A stretch of DNA of 64,000 nucleotides from Sabellastarte sp. h YS-2021 (taxonomy: Eukaryota; Annelida; Polychaeta; Sabellida; Sabellidae): assembly GCA_964017235.1 (NCBI GenBank), contig OZ024929.1, positions 29,075,464 to 29,139,463 of the forward strand. The letters run 5' to 3'. The first letter of the stretch is position 1. Each line of letters starts with the position of its first letter. Positions 12,870-24,252 of the stretch are shown in pieces. The position numbers and the translations under genes are program-made. The notes under the pieces were generated by a model. That model saw only the letters and a program-made list of their open reading frames with translations. It searched no databases and was not told the origin of the DNA.

Positions 12870-15800
12870 GTATATAACTTGGCCTAAAATTTGTAATACA
12901 TCAGGATTGTGTCAATACCTATTGTTAGAGTACTGTAAATTCTATAAAGTATGATTATGTAGTTTCATTATCTTTCTGCTCCTGTGTATGTGTAAAATCG
13001 TTATATTTTTGTGTATATTATACATAATGGATTTTTTTTAACTTTTAAAAAAGTACGGTATTGTAATTTAAAAAGAAATTTAATTGATATTACATTGATG
13101 TTTTCCGTCTATGTATTTAGTTCTACACATTTGTTTTTGATTTCTCTACATATCCTCTCTAAATAACCTTTTATTTTCCAGCGATAGAATATTCAGCATG
13201 CTGTGTTTGTCTTGTTGTCTTGTATCAAATCTGTACATAGTTTATGCTGTACATAAATGTTGTAAAGTTGTTCACTCAAAATGCTCCAATTCTTTGTCCA
13301 GGGCAATACTTGTACAAGTCATATACTTATATATTTTGAATAATCTTAGTAAAAAAGCACAACTTTTGTTCATCCACTCATTTAAAGCTCAAAGTTTGAT
13401 GTTTAATTCTATGAAAAAATTTATCTATCCTTCGCAAGAATGGGGACTGCTAAAATTTTCAAAACTTTTTCAAAATGTTAGGTGATCAAATTAAAATAAT
13501 CTCAGCAAATTGTCAGGGTTTAAGAGATAGCTCAAAAAGGGCGGATGTTTTGAACTACCTGCAACAAAAAAAGCCAAATATTATATGTCTACAAGACACA
13601 CATTTGATCTCTAAAGATATAAACAGCCTTAGATCTCTGTCAAAGTGTGAATGTCTTATAAGTGGCAAGAAGACAAATTCAAGAGGTGTTGCCATCTTAT
13701 TTCAACACAATTTTGAATATAAGGCTTATAAGCTAATAGACCATGGATCTGATGATAATGGCAACTTTCTCTATGTGGACATAAATATAGGTTCAATCTC
13801 ATTGCGAGTTATAAACTTATATGCTCCTAATACAGACACACCATCCTTTTTTCAAGATATCAGTAGTTAATTGAAGAAAATACCTTGGATCATCTCCTAT
13901 TGTGCGGAGATTTCAACTTAGTGTTGAGTCCTGAGATGGATAGCTCAAATTATGTCAGCATTAACAATCCAAGATCAAGAGAGGTTCTACTAGACACAAT
14001 AAATTTGCATAACTTAAAAGATGCTTTTAGACACTTTCATCCTAATATGAGAAGATACACATGGCGTCGCAAAAATCCGATAAAACAAGCCCGCCTAGAC
14101 TATTTCATTGTTTCTAATGCTTTTACTGACCTTCTTAGTCAATGCAACATTCTCCCAGGATATAGATCTGATCATTCAATTCTTGAGTTAAATATGGAAA
14201 TCAGTAAATTTGAAAGAGGTAAGGGATTATGGAAGCTGAACTGTGATTTGCTTACAAATGCTGACTATGTGAATTTAGTCAACGATACTATCCAGGAAGT
14301 GAAATTACAGTATGCTGTTCCAGTTTACAGCTTAGATTTTCTTAATTCTACTTCTGATTTTGATTTATTTTTTACAATTGAAGAAGACCTCCTTCTTGAA
14401 ATAATACTTTTTAAAATTAGAGCTAAAACTATAAAATTTGCATCAACACTGAGGAAAGCTGAAAGGTCATTAGAATTAGACCTAATTAATAAGATTGGCG
14501 TTTTTGAAAAAGATGAAGCTTTAAAAAATTCAACATTAGAAATTGATAATCTCAAGAAAAAATTACAAAGTCTAAGAGAATCAAAATTAAAAGGCAATTT
14601 TGTACGCTCACGGTTACAATGGCTGCAATTTGGTGAAAAGCCATCTCAATATTTTTGTTCCCTTGAGCATAAACACTATGTGGATAAAACTATCAGAAAG
14701 ATTTGCTGTGATAATGGAGAAATAATAACAGAACAGAAAAAAATATTGCACCAAGTTAAGGAATATTATGTCAAATTATTCAAAAACAAAGATTCAGAGC
14801 TGGATACTACTAAACTTTCTGAAGTCATTGATCTATCCCAAATTAAAAAATTAACCCATTCTCAAGCATTGCAATTAGAAGGACCAGTTACTTTGACAGA
14901 ACTGGGAAATGCATTAAAAAGTATGAAAAACAACAAAACGCCAGGCATAGATGGTTTTCCATCCGAATTTTTTAAGGTGTTCTGGTGTAAACTGAAATCT
15001 TTAATTTTAAAAGCTTTTAACTTATCCTATCAAAAGAAGACATTGTCAGTTACACTACGACAATCAATTATAAATTGTATACCAAAAGGAGATAAGCCAA
15101 GTCATTTCGTAAAGAACTGGAGACCAATTTCATTACTTTGTGTCTTGTACAAATTAATATCCACTGTTGTGGCAAATAGATTAAAAACAGTTCTTCATTA
15201 TTTAATTTCGGAATCTCAGTGTGGTTTTATGCAAGGCCGATATATAGGTGAAGTAACAAGATTAATTTATGATATCATGAATTACACTGAAAAAAAACAA
15301 AATAGATGGATTGTTGATGCTGATAGACTTTGAGAAGGCCTTTGATTCAATATCATGGAGTTTTATGTTTAATGTTTTAGAAAAACTTGGTTTTGGCCAA
15401 GGATTCATAGAATGGATCAAAATTTTAAATAAAAATATAACTGCTTCAGTTATACAAGCAGGTGTAAAGTCTGAATTTTTTAAAATTGAAAGAGGCTGCA
15501 AGCAGGGTGATCCAATAGCTGCATATTTATTCATTTTATGTACTCAAATAATGACCTATATGATCACCCAAAACAAAGAAATAAAAGGATTAATCATTGC
15601 AAATCATAATATTAAACTCTGCCAATTTGCTGATGATACCACCCTTATATTAAATGGATCTGACCAATCCTTAAAAGCTGCACTAAATACAATCGAAATT
15701 TTTGGCTCATTCTCGGGGTTGAAAATGAATACTACAAAAACTAAAGTGATATGGATCGGCAGGAAAAAGCATTCTAGAGATAAACTAAACGTAACCTCGA

Positions 15801-17556
15801 AATTAGAATGGGGAACAAACAGCTTTAAGCTACTAGGACTGCAGTTTTCAGTTGACTTGGAAAAAATCCCATCTATGAATTATACATGCGCCTTGGAAAA
15901 AGCAAGGAAACTCTTACTAAATTGGAACAAACGAACTTTAACTCCTTTAGGTAAAATCACAGTAATAGAGACTTTTATTCTTTCACAGTTCATTCATCTC
16001 TTTTCAAATATTCCTTTACCAAACAGAGGTTTTATAAATACATTAAACGGAATGTTTTTTAGTTATATATGGAATAATAAGCCAGATAAAATAAAACGTT
16101 TATATATTATGCAGGATTACCAAGATGCTGGACTCAGAATGGTAAATTTAGATAACTTTATCCATGCTTTGAAACTATCTTGGATATACAGACTGTTTAG
16201 AGGTGGACAAAGTGCTTTTATCCCAGTTTTTGAACAATCCATATCTCCAATTGATAAGCTTCTTAAGTTTGGTTCAGATTGGCCAAAAATATTGATTAAA
16301 AGGACTGGAAATGTTTTTTGGAATGATGTTTTTCATTCCTATATAAAATTATGTGAGAAAACTAACATTGAGAGTAATGATGATATTCTGGCATCTCCAC
16401 TCTGGTACAATCCAATGATCTAATCAAATACACTTTTTTTTCCAGATTGGTTTAAAAAAGGGATTATAACGGTGGGTGATATAGTGGATAATAATGGCTG
16501 TGTTCTATCTCAACAAGAGATTCAAAGAGCTTTTAATATCCAAAGAATCAATTTTTTAGATTACTATCGTTTAAAAATTGTAATCGATAAATTCATTAAG
16601 GAACATAAAACTAGAGACTCCTTTAATTTTTTGCAGCCATGTATTTTAAACTCCATAAGAATTATTCTATCCGGTGGCAAAGGCACAAAGTATTTTTATG
16701 AGAATTTAAATAAAAGACATCTTACCTTAATATTTAAGCAAAAATGGCATGATGATCTAAAAGTGGACTTCAAAGACGATATTTGGAGACAGTTATTCAG
16801 AATTTGCTTTAAAACTATACAAGATCCATATTTTAAATGGTTTCAGTACAGAATAATGCATAGAATACTCGGAACACAGATAATTCTTCATAAAATGGGT
16901 GTGGCAGACTCTAATAAATGCTTACTATGTAAATCCACATCAGAGGAAACTCTCCTTCATCTATTTTTTTCTTGCCCAAAAGCTAACCAATTATGGCATC
17001 AATTGGAAAATAGAATTTTCAATAAAACTGGATTTTACATTCAGTTCAGTCCTGAGGATGTTCTTTTGGGATACATCCATCATAATTCAAATTCTGCGGC
17101 AATAAATACATTAATAATGGTTATAAAATGCTATATATATACATGCTCCAGGAAAGGCTTCAATATTAGTATTGATGGAGCACTTATCAAATGTAAAACT
17201 ATATATGATGAGCAAAAGTTGCTTGCTTCTCTAGAATTCCAAAGTGATAAATTTCTAAAACAATGGCAACAAATGAAGAATGTATTTTGAAAAAAAAAAA
17301 TGTATTTTCGGTGTATTATGGTATTGTAAATTAACCCGTTGTATTACTTTGCTATGAGTGAACTAAAATAGGTGAATCAATTGAACATAATGTAGTTGTA
17401 TAGTTTACCACTGCTACATATTTTTTTCTTAAATTATGTAAACTGATGTAATTCAATGTGTAACCTGTACTTTCTTATATACCATTTGAAATGTTTTTCT
17501 TTGTTTTTCTTGATGTTTTAGTTTATTTTTTTTTTTGTCATGTAAATATATTTTGT

Positions 17557-17590
<34 letters not shown>
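12870..17590 (+). mobile_element. Near-complete non-LTR retrotransposon (L1/Tx1-like LINE)
   Basis: The element is 4.72 kb, bounded by a perfect 14-bp target duplication, and ends in a poly(A) run of about 29. It has a 5' leader of about 600 bp (12870-13474) with no recognisable ORF1, then one large broken ORF with endonuclease, reverse transcriptase and C-terminal zinc-knuckle. The intact duplication and long poly(A) point to a fairly recent insertion. Its target was a 146-bp satellite unit, and removing the element restores a continuous unit. Confidence 0.92.
13475..17290 (+). pseudogene. LINE endonuclease-reverse transcriptase ORF, broken
   Basis: The polyprotein would nick target DNA and reverse-transcribe the element RNA. 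The start ATG at 13475 directly precedes the APE-type endonuclease motifs: ANCQG, then LQDTHL (Asp at the usual catalytic Glu position, as I recall from other invertebrate LINEs), then GDFN near 13908, YTW, RLDYF and SDHS near 14170. Reverse transcriptase follows: IDFEKAFDS near 15325, GCKQGDP near 15497 and the catalytic FADD near 15627. The C-terminus has a zinc knuckle, CLLC then H-x4-C, near 16920-16975. The reading frame is broken by a shift near 13865-13880, a second shift near 15310-15330 and an in-frame TAA at 16421. Open segments are 13475-13870, 13885-15333, 15311-16423 and 16472-17290. Few breaks for its length, so young but probably inactive. Confidence 0.92.
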
Positions 17591-17593
<3 letters not shown>

Positions 17594-18500
17594 TCCTACA
17601 CCTTACAGTTTCCGAAATATAGCCCAGACAAGATTTTATAGGTCAAGGTCACTACGGCAAGGGTCAGAGGTCAAACCAAGGTTACACTATGACGTTGCAC
17701 ATCTACACTCCCTAACCAATGTCCCTACCAAGTATCAACTTTCTACACCTTACAGTTGCTGAGATATAGCCCGGACAAGGTTTTATAGGTAAAGGTCACT
17801 ACGGCAAGGTCAAAAGTCAAATCAGGGTCAGACCATGATGTTGCACACCTACAACTCCTAACCAATGTTCCTACCAAGTATCAACTCCCTACACTCTACC
17901 GTTTCCGAGATATAGCCCGGACAAGATTTTATAGGTCAAGGTCACTACAGCAAGGTCAAAGGTCAAAATCAAGGTCAGACCATGACGTTGCACACCTACA
18001 TCCCTAACCAATGTCCCTACCAAGTATCAACTTCCTACACCTTACAGTTTCCGAGATATAGCCCGGACAAGATTTTAAAGGTCAAGGTCACTACGGTAAG
18101 GTCAAAGGTCAAATCAAGGTCAGACCATAACGTTGCATACCTACAGCCCCTAACTAATGTCCTTGCCAAGTATCAACTTCTTACACCTTATGGTTGCCGA
18201 GATATAGCCCGGACAAGATTTTCAAACTCAAGGTCACTACAGCAAGGTCAAAGGTCAAATCAAGGTCAGACCATGACGTTGCACACCCACACCCCCTAAC
18301 TGATGTCCCTACCAAGTATCAACTTCCTACACCTTACAGTTTCCGAGATATAGCCCGGACAAGATTTTAAAGGTCAAGGTCACTACGGTAAGGTCAAAGG
18401 TCAAATCAAGGTCAGACCATGACGTTGCACACCTACACCCCCCAACCAATGTCCCTGCCAAGTATGAACTTCCTACATCTTACGGTTTCTGAGATACAGC
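17591..18500 (+). repeat. 146-bp satellite array, main part of copy 1
   Basis: About six units with period 146-147 bp, measured by recurrence of the tctacaccttac segment at about 17594, 17741, 17887, 18034 and onward. Units carry ggtcaaggtcact, aggtcaaaggtca, caaggtcagaccatgacgtt and ccgagatatagcccggacaa. Confidence 0.93.
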
Positions 18501-18600
18501 CCGGACAAACTATTTCCTGCCGCCCGCCCGCCCATCCAGACACCATGGGTGAAAACAATACCCCGACCGCCCTTAAGGGCTGTGGGGTAAAAATGACTTA
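18483..18600. repeat. End-A module of the composite repeat (copy 1)
   Basis: This stretch contains cgcccgcccgcccatcca, then ggtgaaaacaataccc, then the palindrome CCCTTAAGGG and tgtggggtaaaa. It matches 46455-46560 in inverse orientation and closes the satellite array in both copies. Confidence 0.75.
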
Positions 18601-18792
18601 AGTCTGCCCTGCAGTGGTCTTAGAGTAATGACAAAATCTAAGACAAATTTTTGTCACAGACCTTTTGTGAATCCTATTTTGTCTAAGCAAGAAAAAGTCT
18701 TAACTTTATGACAAAATTCTTGCACAATTAAGATTTTTCTCTTAAAGTTATGACAATTTTTTGCTTAAGACCTTTTGTGAATCCCAGCCCAG

Positions 18793-19672
18793 TAGTACAA
18801 TATCAGTAATGATTCATAAAGTACTTAAGGTATCACCATCATGGTAATCTTCTTTCAACAATTTTTTTCTTTTGGAATTTAAAAAAAGCCTCTTTAAAAT
18901 CTTCTTGACACAATCACATCCATTCTTTACTGCTAACTGATATATAATATTTAATATATGACATACGGTACATTCTTTCAACAGCATTTTAGAGACCACA
19001 GAGTGTTTCATAATCCATTATATCATCCATAAGTTTTTTGAAGATTTGTCAATTATAACTTGTAAAGCATCAATAATTGGATTTATATTTCAAATAAACA
19101 CCTAACTTTTAATCAACATCAGTCCAATGATATCAAATACCCCTGTTCCACTTTCGGGATCAAATGTAAGATCAAAAAGATTAGCATTGGGAAATTTTTT
19201 CACAATGCCACAACTACAATTTTTTACTCACAAGAATTTCCTATCACCTTTAGAAAGCATAACAGATTGATAGACTCATTTGACCAATCTCTTATGATCT
19301 AGCCCTATTTATATAGAAAGAGTGGTCATATAACAAAAAGAGTTCACAACATAAGCGGAAGCATTGAACAGATAGGTCAGAATACTGTAAAGACTAGTCA
19401 TAACACAAATATGACAACTGTGAATACTTGCATAAGAAATACTGATTTATAAGGGTTTTTATACATACTGAATATGCTTACATGGACCTCTACAATTGCA
19501 GTAATTATTCTCAGTTGATCTTTAAGACTGAAAAGACTGATTGTATACCCAATGAGAGCATGCTCATGACAGCACAATCAAAGCGGTCAAAAGCCATACT
19601 TCTAACAGTGATGATTATCTGGCATAGGAACTTCAAAATCAGAGTATTCTTTGAAAACAGAGTAGTTCTTAC
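18793..19672. other. Intron 3' of exon 3, nothing recognised
   Basis: AT-rich DNA without a supported gene or repeat family. Confidence 0.4.
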
Positions 19673-19765
19673 CTTTTCCATCCCCTTCTGGGGGATATAT
19701 TGGACGTGTGACTGGTGGCTCTGTGCCACTCCCCTCTACTGTTACATCAATGTCAGGACCAGAAC
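19673..19765 (-). CDS. Exon 3 of perlecan-like gene: Ser-Gly/acidic segment
   Basis: The minus strand shows acceptor ttgttgtag, then 93 bp of open frame, then donor AAAAG followed by gtaaga. Read in phase 1 from the preceding exon it encodes about 31 residues, including GSGPDIDVTVEGSGTEPP followed by a Pro-rich stretch. Two Ser-Gly dipeptides lie close to Asp and Glu, which is the known context for xylosyltransferase addition of heparan or chondroitin sulfate chains. In perlecan such sites lie between the signal peptide and the SEA domain, the same order seen here. The exon keeps phase 1 at both ends, so it could be skipped without breaking the frame. The splice sites and the continuous frame with exon 2 are seen directly. 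Glycosaminoglycan attachment is inferred from motif context. Confidence 0.62.
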
Positions 19766-20188
19766 CTACAACAAACAATGTAACAGACACTTGAACTACC
19801 AGTATATAAATGTAACCACTAAAAACTTCTGTGCAACCTGGAACTGCACATATCATTGACAGTAAGAGAAAAGACCAAAAATGTACTTACACTGTACTTA
19901 TTACATGAAATTAAATCTCAGTTTTAACATTATTATTATTCTTCCAACATTCACTATCCCTATGCTCAAAAAGTGGTCACAGTAAATGATTGGAGTCAAG
20001 TAGTGCCAAATCAATAATTGTTACTTGCATACAAACAGACATTTTTCAATGGTCATAAAACAATATTTTCCATCTATTACACTTAATATACTATTGTTAG
20101 GCAATATAGATGGATCATAAACTTTTAAGATATAGAAAATGTCTTATATTAACAGTTAACTATTAAGTGTGAAACCGAATAACATTAC

Positions 20189-20279
20189 CTGGCTCATCAT
20201 TCAGCTCTTCATCATCAAGGAATGTAGTTTCTGCTTTTATTACTAATGGGGAATCGTCAACAAATTCAAAATCATCCCC
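20189..20279 (-). CDS. Exon 2 of perlecan-like gene: acidic N-terminal segment
   Basis: The acceptor ttttatttttag precedes 91 bp of open frame ending at CCAG and donor gtaatg. It begins in phase 0, matching exon 1, and ends in phase 1, matching exon 3. The 30 residues are strongly acidic (GDDFEFVDDSP, then LDDEELNDEP) with no cysteine, as in the unstructured acidic region after the signal peptide of perlecan and other proteoglycan cores. No catalytic or binding motif is visible. The exon is too short to be recognised alone. Its support is the splice sites, the phase match on both sides and the open frame across the join. Confidence 0.62.
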
Positions 20280-20410
20280 CTAAAAATAAAAATTGAAAAA
20301 AATTAATTGAAATCCATTGCATTTTGCTGGATTGTAGTTGACACAAAGAATATATTCTCACATAGGAGAACTCTGAGAAAACTAACAGGCCTCATATTTA
20401 TTTTACCTCT

Positions 20411-20538
20411 TACGTGTTTGTCAAAGTATTAGAAATATTTTTACTTTTGAGATGAAATTTAGTTTAATTTGGGTTATGTGTTTGTCAAAGTATTAGAAAT
20501 ATCTTTACTTTTGAGATGAAATTTAGTTTAATTTGGGT
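20411..20538. repeat. 64-bp tandem duplication
   Basis: Two nearly identical copies of tgtttgtcaaagtattag-containing sequence lie at about 20411 and 20475, ending tttagtttaatttggg. They directly precede the AT microsatellite. Confidence 0.85.
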
Positions 20539-20552
20539 AATACTCTTTTATG

Positions 20553-20553
<1 letters not shown>

Positions 20554-20619
<66 letters not shown>
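20554..20619. repeat. (AT)n microsatellite
   Basis: About 33 uninterrupted AT repeats, in the first intron. Confidence 0.97.
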
Positions 20620-20622
<3 letters not shown>

Positions 20623-20639
20623 CAGAAACAATAGTAAAA

Positions 20640-22510
20640 ACTGTATTTAAAACTCTTTAAAAGTATTTAAATCACTACCAAATAAAAGAAAAACAACAAA
20701 TTGTGTGGGATGCTAATTGCATATGAGAGTTATTTTATAAATTACATTTCCTGCTTCTAATAATTATGTTCACAAAGAAATTTAATAAGTAAAATCATAA
20801 CCGTAATAAATTAATAGTTTTGGTGCCAATCAAAAGTGACACATGGTGAAAAATAAAATATATTCTCCATTTGAGCTCCATGTCTGCAGTTTCAAATTTT
20901 CATGACTTAGATCATAAAAAATAGCACCCGGATGCCAGATCAATCCTTTCAAGCCACATGTAAATGTTTGCCTTTGATATCCCACATACTCTTTATATAG
21001 ATCTGTTTTTCATTAACTGTACTTAACCTTTACACACATTTGAAATGGCTTAGATATACAACAGAATAACAAAAACTGTAACTTTTGGTAAAAAGGAACT
21101 CTGATCATCAACTAATATAATTATCACAAAAATATAACCGAATCATCAACAACTATATCACATTAAAAACAAAGCTATTATTAAACATTTAGAAGTGATT
21201 TGTTTTCATACCATACATTGAGAACACAAAACACACCAGCAGTAATATTTCTGAATTGCGACAAAGATATGCACTATTTCCAAAAGGGTCTAGTGATTCA
21301 ATACCAAAATTTTATTTTCAAAGTGTTAAAAAACATGTATATTCATCAATTAAACATTGAAGTTGTGAAAATAGAAAGAATATACAATGTATTAGTGATA
21401 GTTTTGTATTTTTTAAATATTCAAAACCACATCAACATTAACATATTAAACTGAATAGTCAATCCTATTTGTGCATTTTGTGGCTTAATTAAATTTAGCA
21501 GATTCTGGAATAAAAAAGCAGAAAAACTCATATTTTGTAAATAAAATTACTCAAATTTATATAGGGGATGATATGAGCATTAATCATAAAATGACAACTT
21601 AATTAACAACAAAGATACAGTGAAAGAACCCAGCATGTACATTGTACAGTATTACTAAACACTGGAAGATCTCCAAAATCAATCACTCCTTCAATCACAA
21701 CAATTTCAACTGAATTTTACAGTATCAAAAACTGCAGGCAGACATTGCTCCAACAAGATTAACTTTGGCAAGACAATTTAACACACATTGTGTTTAGTGT
21801 CTTATATATAATTATGTGCAGCTAAGAAGTATTCTACTTCAACTCAGCTTACTGTTGAACCCCATAATGTTGAATTGCTAGAGACCAATAAAACAGTTCT
21901 AATCAACCAGAAATTCCAGTGAAAAGAACTGCAATCAAAGGGACCGTACAGATGCAATATTTTCTTCTATTTAAAGGGGAATCCCATATGTGACTAAATT
22001 GTAAATGAAAATTCCTCGAATTTGATTAAAATACAGTTGAACCATGTTTAGTCAAATATCTAGACCATAAAAATAGTTCACATTAATCAGGATCACAGAT
22101 TTCTGGATAAATTTCTATAGAAAGGGTCTACCAATTATCTGATATTAACTATTTCTGAAAAGGGAATTCTATAAATAAGATCGAGTTATACACAATAGGA
22201 TTTGACTGTGTATACTTTATAAAGTTTATATGTTTTATTGGGATAGATCTCAGTGAACTCCACAATCAAGAGATAAATTTTAAGTATACCCACCATTAAA
22301 TCAGAAACACATATACCAGTTAAGGAACATATTACAATGTGCATGAGAGAAACTTATTTTGTAACAATTTCATTTTATATACTATTAAATACGACTTCTA
22401 ATCAGAATATTCATATTTCTTGCATATTTTGGTGAACCACTGTGTTAAACATGACCTTTTATTTTGACACCAAAATTAATTTCTTTAATGCACTACACTA
22501 ATCTACTTTG
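20640..22510. other. First intron of perlecan-like gene
   Basis: AT-rich. No coding or repeat signal was identified apart from the microsatellite to its left. Confidence 0.4.
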
Positions 22511-22528
22511 ACAAATGGATAATCTTAC

Positions 22529-22609
22529 CCGCTCTGCTGCAGTAAACACAAAAATACACAGTAAACTCCCAATTATAACTGCAGTAGCATTCATCTTGGA
22601 GATTCCCAT
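22529..22609 (-). CDS. Exon 1 of perlecan-like gene: start codon and signal peptide
   Basis: Minus-strand ATG at 22609 opens 27 codons ending GCAGAGCGG before donor gtaaga. The peptide MGISKMNATAVIIGSLLCIF continues with a short hydrophobic end and AAER. It has one Lys, a 14 to 16 residue hydrophobic core and small residues before a likely cleavage site near AA/ER, so it reads as a secretory signal peptide. A second in-frame ATG at 22594 gives a more typical signal length and could be the true start. Just upstream, tgtatccag ahead of 22629 could be the acceptor of a 5' non-coding exon, so the promoter may lie further right. I see no clear TATA box or CpG-rich promoter. Phase 0 at the donor fits exon 2. 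Confidence 0.62.
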
Positions 22610-22629
22610 CCTGGAATGCTTACTCCAGT

Positions 22630-23990
22630 CTGGATACAATACAATAAACCTAATTTGTTGAAAAAACAAAAACTGATTTTATATCCTTTTACAAAATATT
22701 TGATGATAAAGGAAGTTATAAAGATATCCAAAGAACAAATCAGAACAATATTAAATGTTAGTTTATCTGTGACATTGTTTTAGATTACAGCACACTGGCT
22801 AAACTTCATCGTTCCCCTTAGAAAATGAACTTCAAGGCAGTCCACAAACTTCTAGCAGACGACTGGCTCTATTTACATGGGATGTAAGGTCAATTGAGTT
22901 CAATTGCGGTCGCTCTTTCGCTTAATAAACATTTTCCACACTGAAAATAATTTTAATCGAGATCAAATCAGGTGTATCATGTATTGCATGAATACTGTTT
23001 CTTTATTACGGAATTTAAATATAAGTATATAGATGTGTTTAAATTATAATACCTTATAATCAATAGTAATTTATTTAAAACTAATACTAAACAACCAAAA
23101 ATTTGCATAATTTGTAATATACACAATGGGTAAAGGAATAGCATTTGGATCAGCCGGGTGGGAAAGTCCAAAGTTTTCCAACTTTGTCTTTGGATTGCAT
23201 AAAACTATATACTTAAAACTTGTGTTAAAGTTTACCACACACAATTTTTTCTATGTGACTGTATTACATGGAAAATAAACTATGGACTTAACGTGAAACA
23301 ACAGTAATATGTTTGACATAAAATTCTCATAATCCTCTCCCCCCTTCACAACTATGCTAACAAGCTGGTATCCGTGATATTTAATACTGCAAACTCAAGT
23401 TTAAAGTAGTTTGTGCAAAGAGATATTGGTGTGTCTGAAAAAATGAAAACTATGACAATATAAGATCTTAAGAAAACTGTAAATATTCATTAATATTTCG
23501 AAGTAAATGTGTGTATGTTTACTGAAAATCAACCTTTTTTACCTGGGTATGTTTCAAGGTTCAGTTCACATGCCCACATCCTTAAACACAGGAGATATTT
23601 TGCCTCATGCCCCAATGTCTCTCACAGTGGCCTTTGTAAAACTTCTCTCAGAATTATATACCATATACATATAACTTAAGTTAACTAGAACCAAATCTGA
23701 CGTCACAAAACCAGAAAATGTTGAATTTTAGGTATTAATAGAAATGAGTTCTTACATATGGATATTAGGGTTTTTACTTACACAGAGTCAGCTGTGTACA
23801 AATTGAATTTGTAAGCATTAGTAATAACTTTCAATTAGGGTTATAAGTACATTTATATCTTCTTAACTTACATTTCGTTTTAGAGTTATATTACTTAAAA
23901 GTCTCTGATTGATCATTACTTTATTTGAACTGATATTACAGTCATTGTCGATTTACCTTCAAAAATGAGATCAGGACCATCGTTTAATTA
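22630..23990. other. Upstream region of the perlecan-like gene
   Basis: This stretch should hold the 5' UTR or promoter of the minus-strand gene unless the first exon lies further right. I cannot pinpoint a promoter element. Confidence 0.3.
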
Positions 23991-24000
23991 AAGAAGAGAT

Positions 24001-24252
24001 GTTAATAAAAAATGAGGCAATCTCTCTGGCACAAGGTGAACCCACTGTTCTGGTGTTGCTTGACGTGTCAGCAGCTTTTGACACTATTGACCCCAATACT
24101 CACCTCAGCTATTTCAAATCCTCATTTAATTATATTCAAACCGTATTCTTCAAGTGACTTGTCTCCTACCTGAGTAATCATTATTAGCCCATTAACATAG
24201 GATCAACACTATATGAACTAAGCAAACTCAGCTATGGAGTCCTCCAAGGATT
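24001..24252 (+). pseudogene. LINE-A reverse transcriptase fragment (L2/CR1-like), 5' piece
   Basis: The + strand reads VLVLLDVSAAFDTIDPN, the reverse transcriptase motif A of CR1/L2/Jockey-type LINEs (LDLSAAFDTIDH-like). After a few stops come LVSYLS and SYGVLQG, the approach to the next conserved block. The frame then breaks off where LINE-B is inserted and resumes at 25262. The fragment is too decayed to act. The middle Asp of motif A is kept, but stop codons interrupt the frame near 24160. Confidence 0.75.

Larger units (their letters stand above)
11664..18792. mobile_element. Outer TIR element enclosing satellite and LINE
   Basis: The ends are 29-bp inverted repeats with 27 matches: CAGGGCCGGGATTCACAAAA (then ggtcttaag) at 11664-11692, and the inverse at 18764-18792. 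Subterminal sequence on both sides repeats cttagc/gtcttaa and taagtcttaaa motifs. The span is 7.1 kb, but 4.7 kb of it is the LINE at 12870-17590 and over 1 kb is satellite. The original element would have been under about 2.4 kb and non-coding. The element at 27634-28189 has related ends. No certain target duplication. Confidence 0.65.

Noticed and set aside
13198-13485. 95-codon frame in the LINE leader as a possible ORF1
   Set aside because: No coiled coil, RRM or zinc knuckle is visible. It overlaps the start of the endonuclease ORF in another frame.
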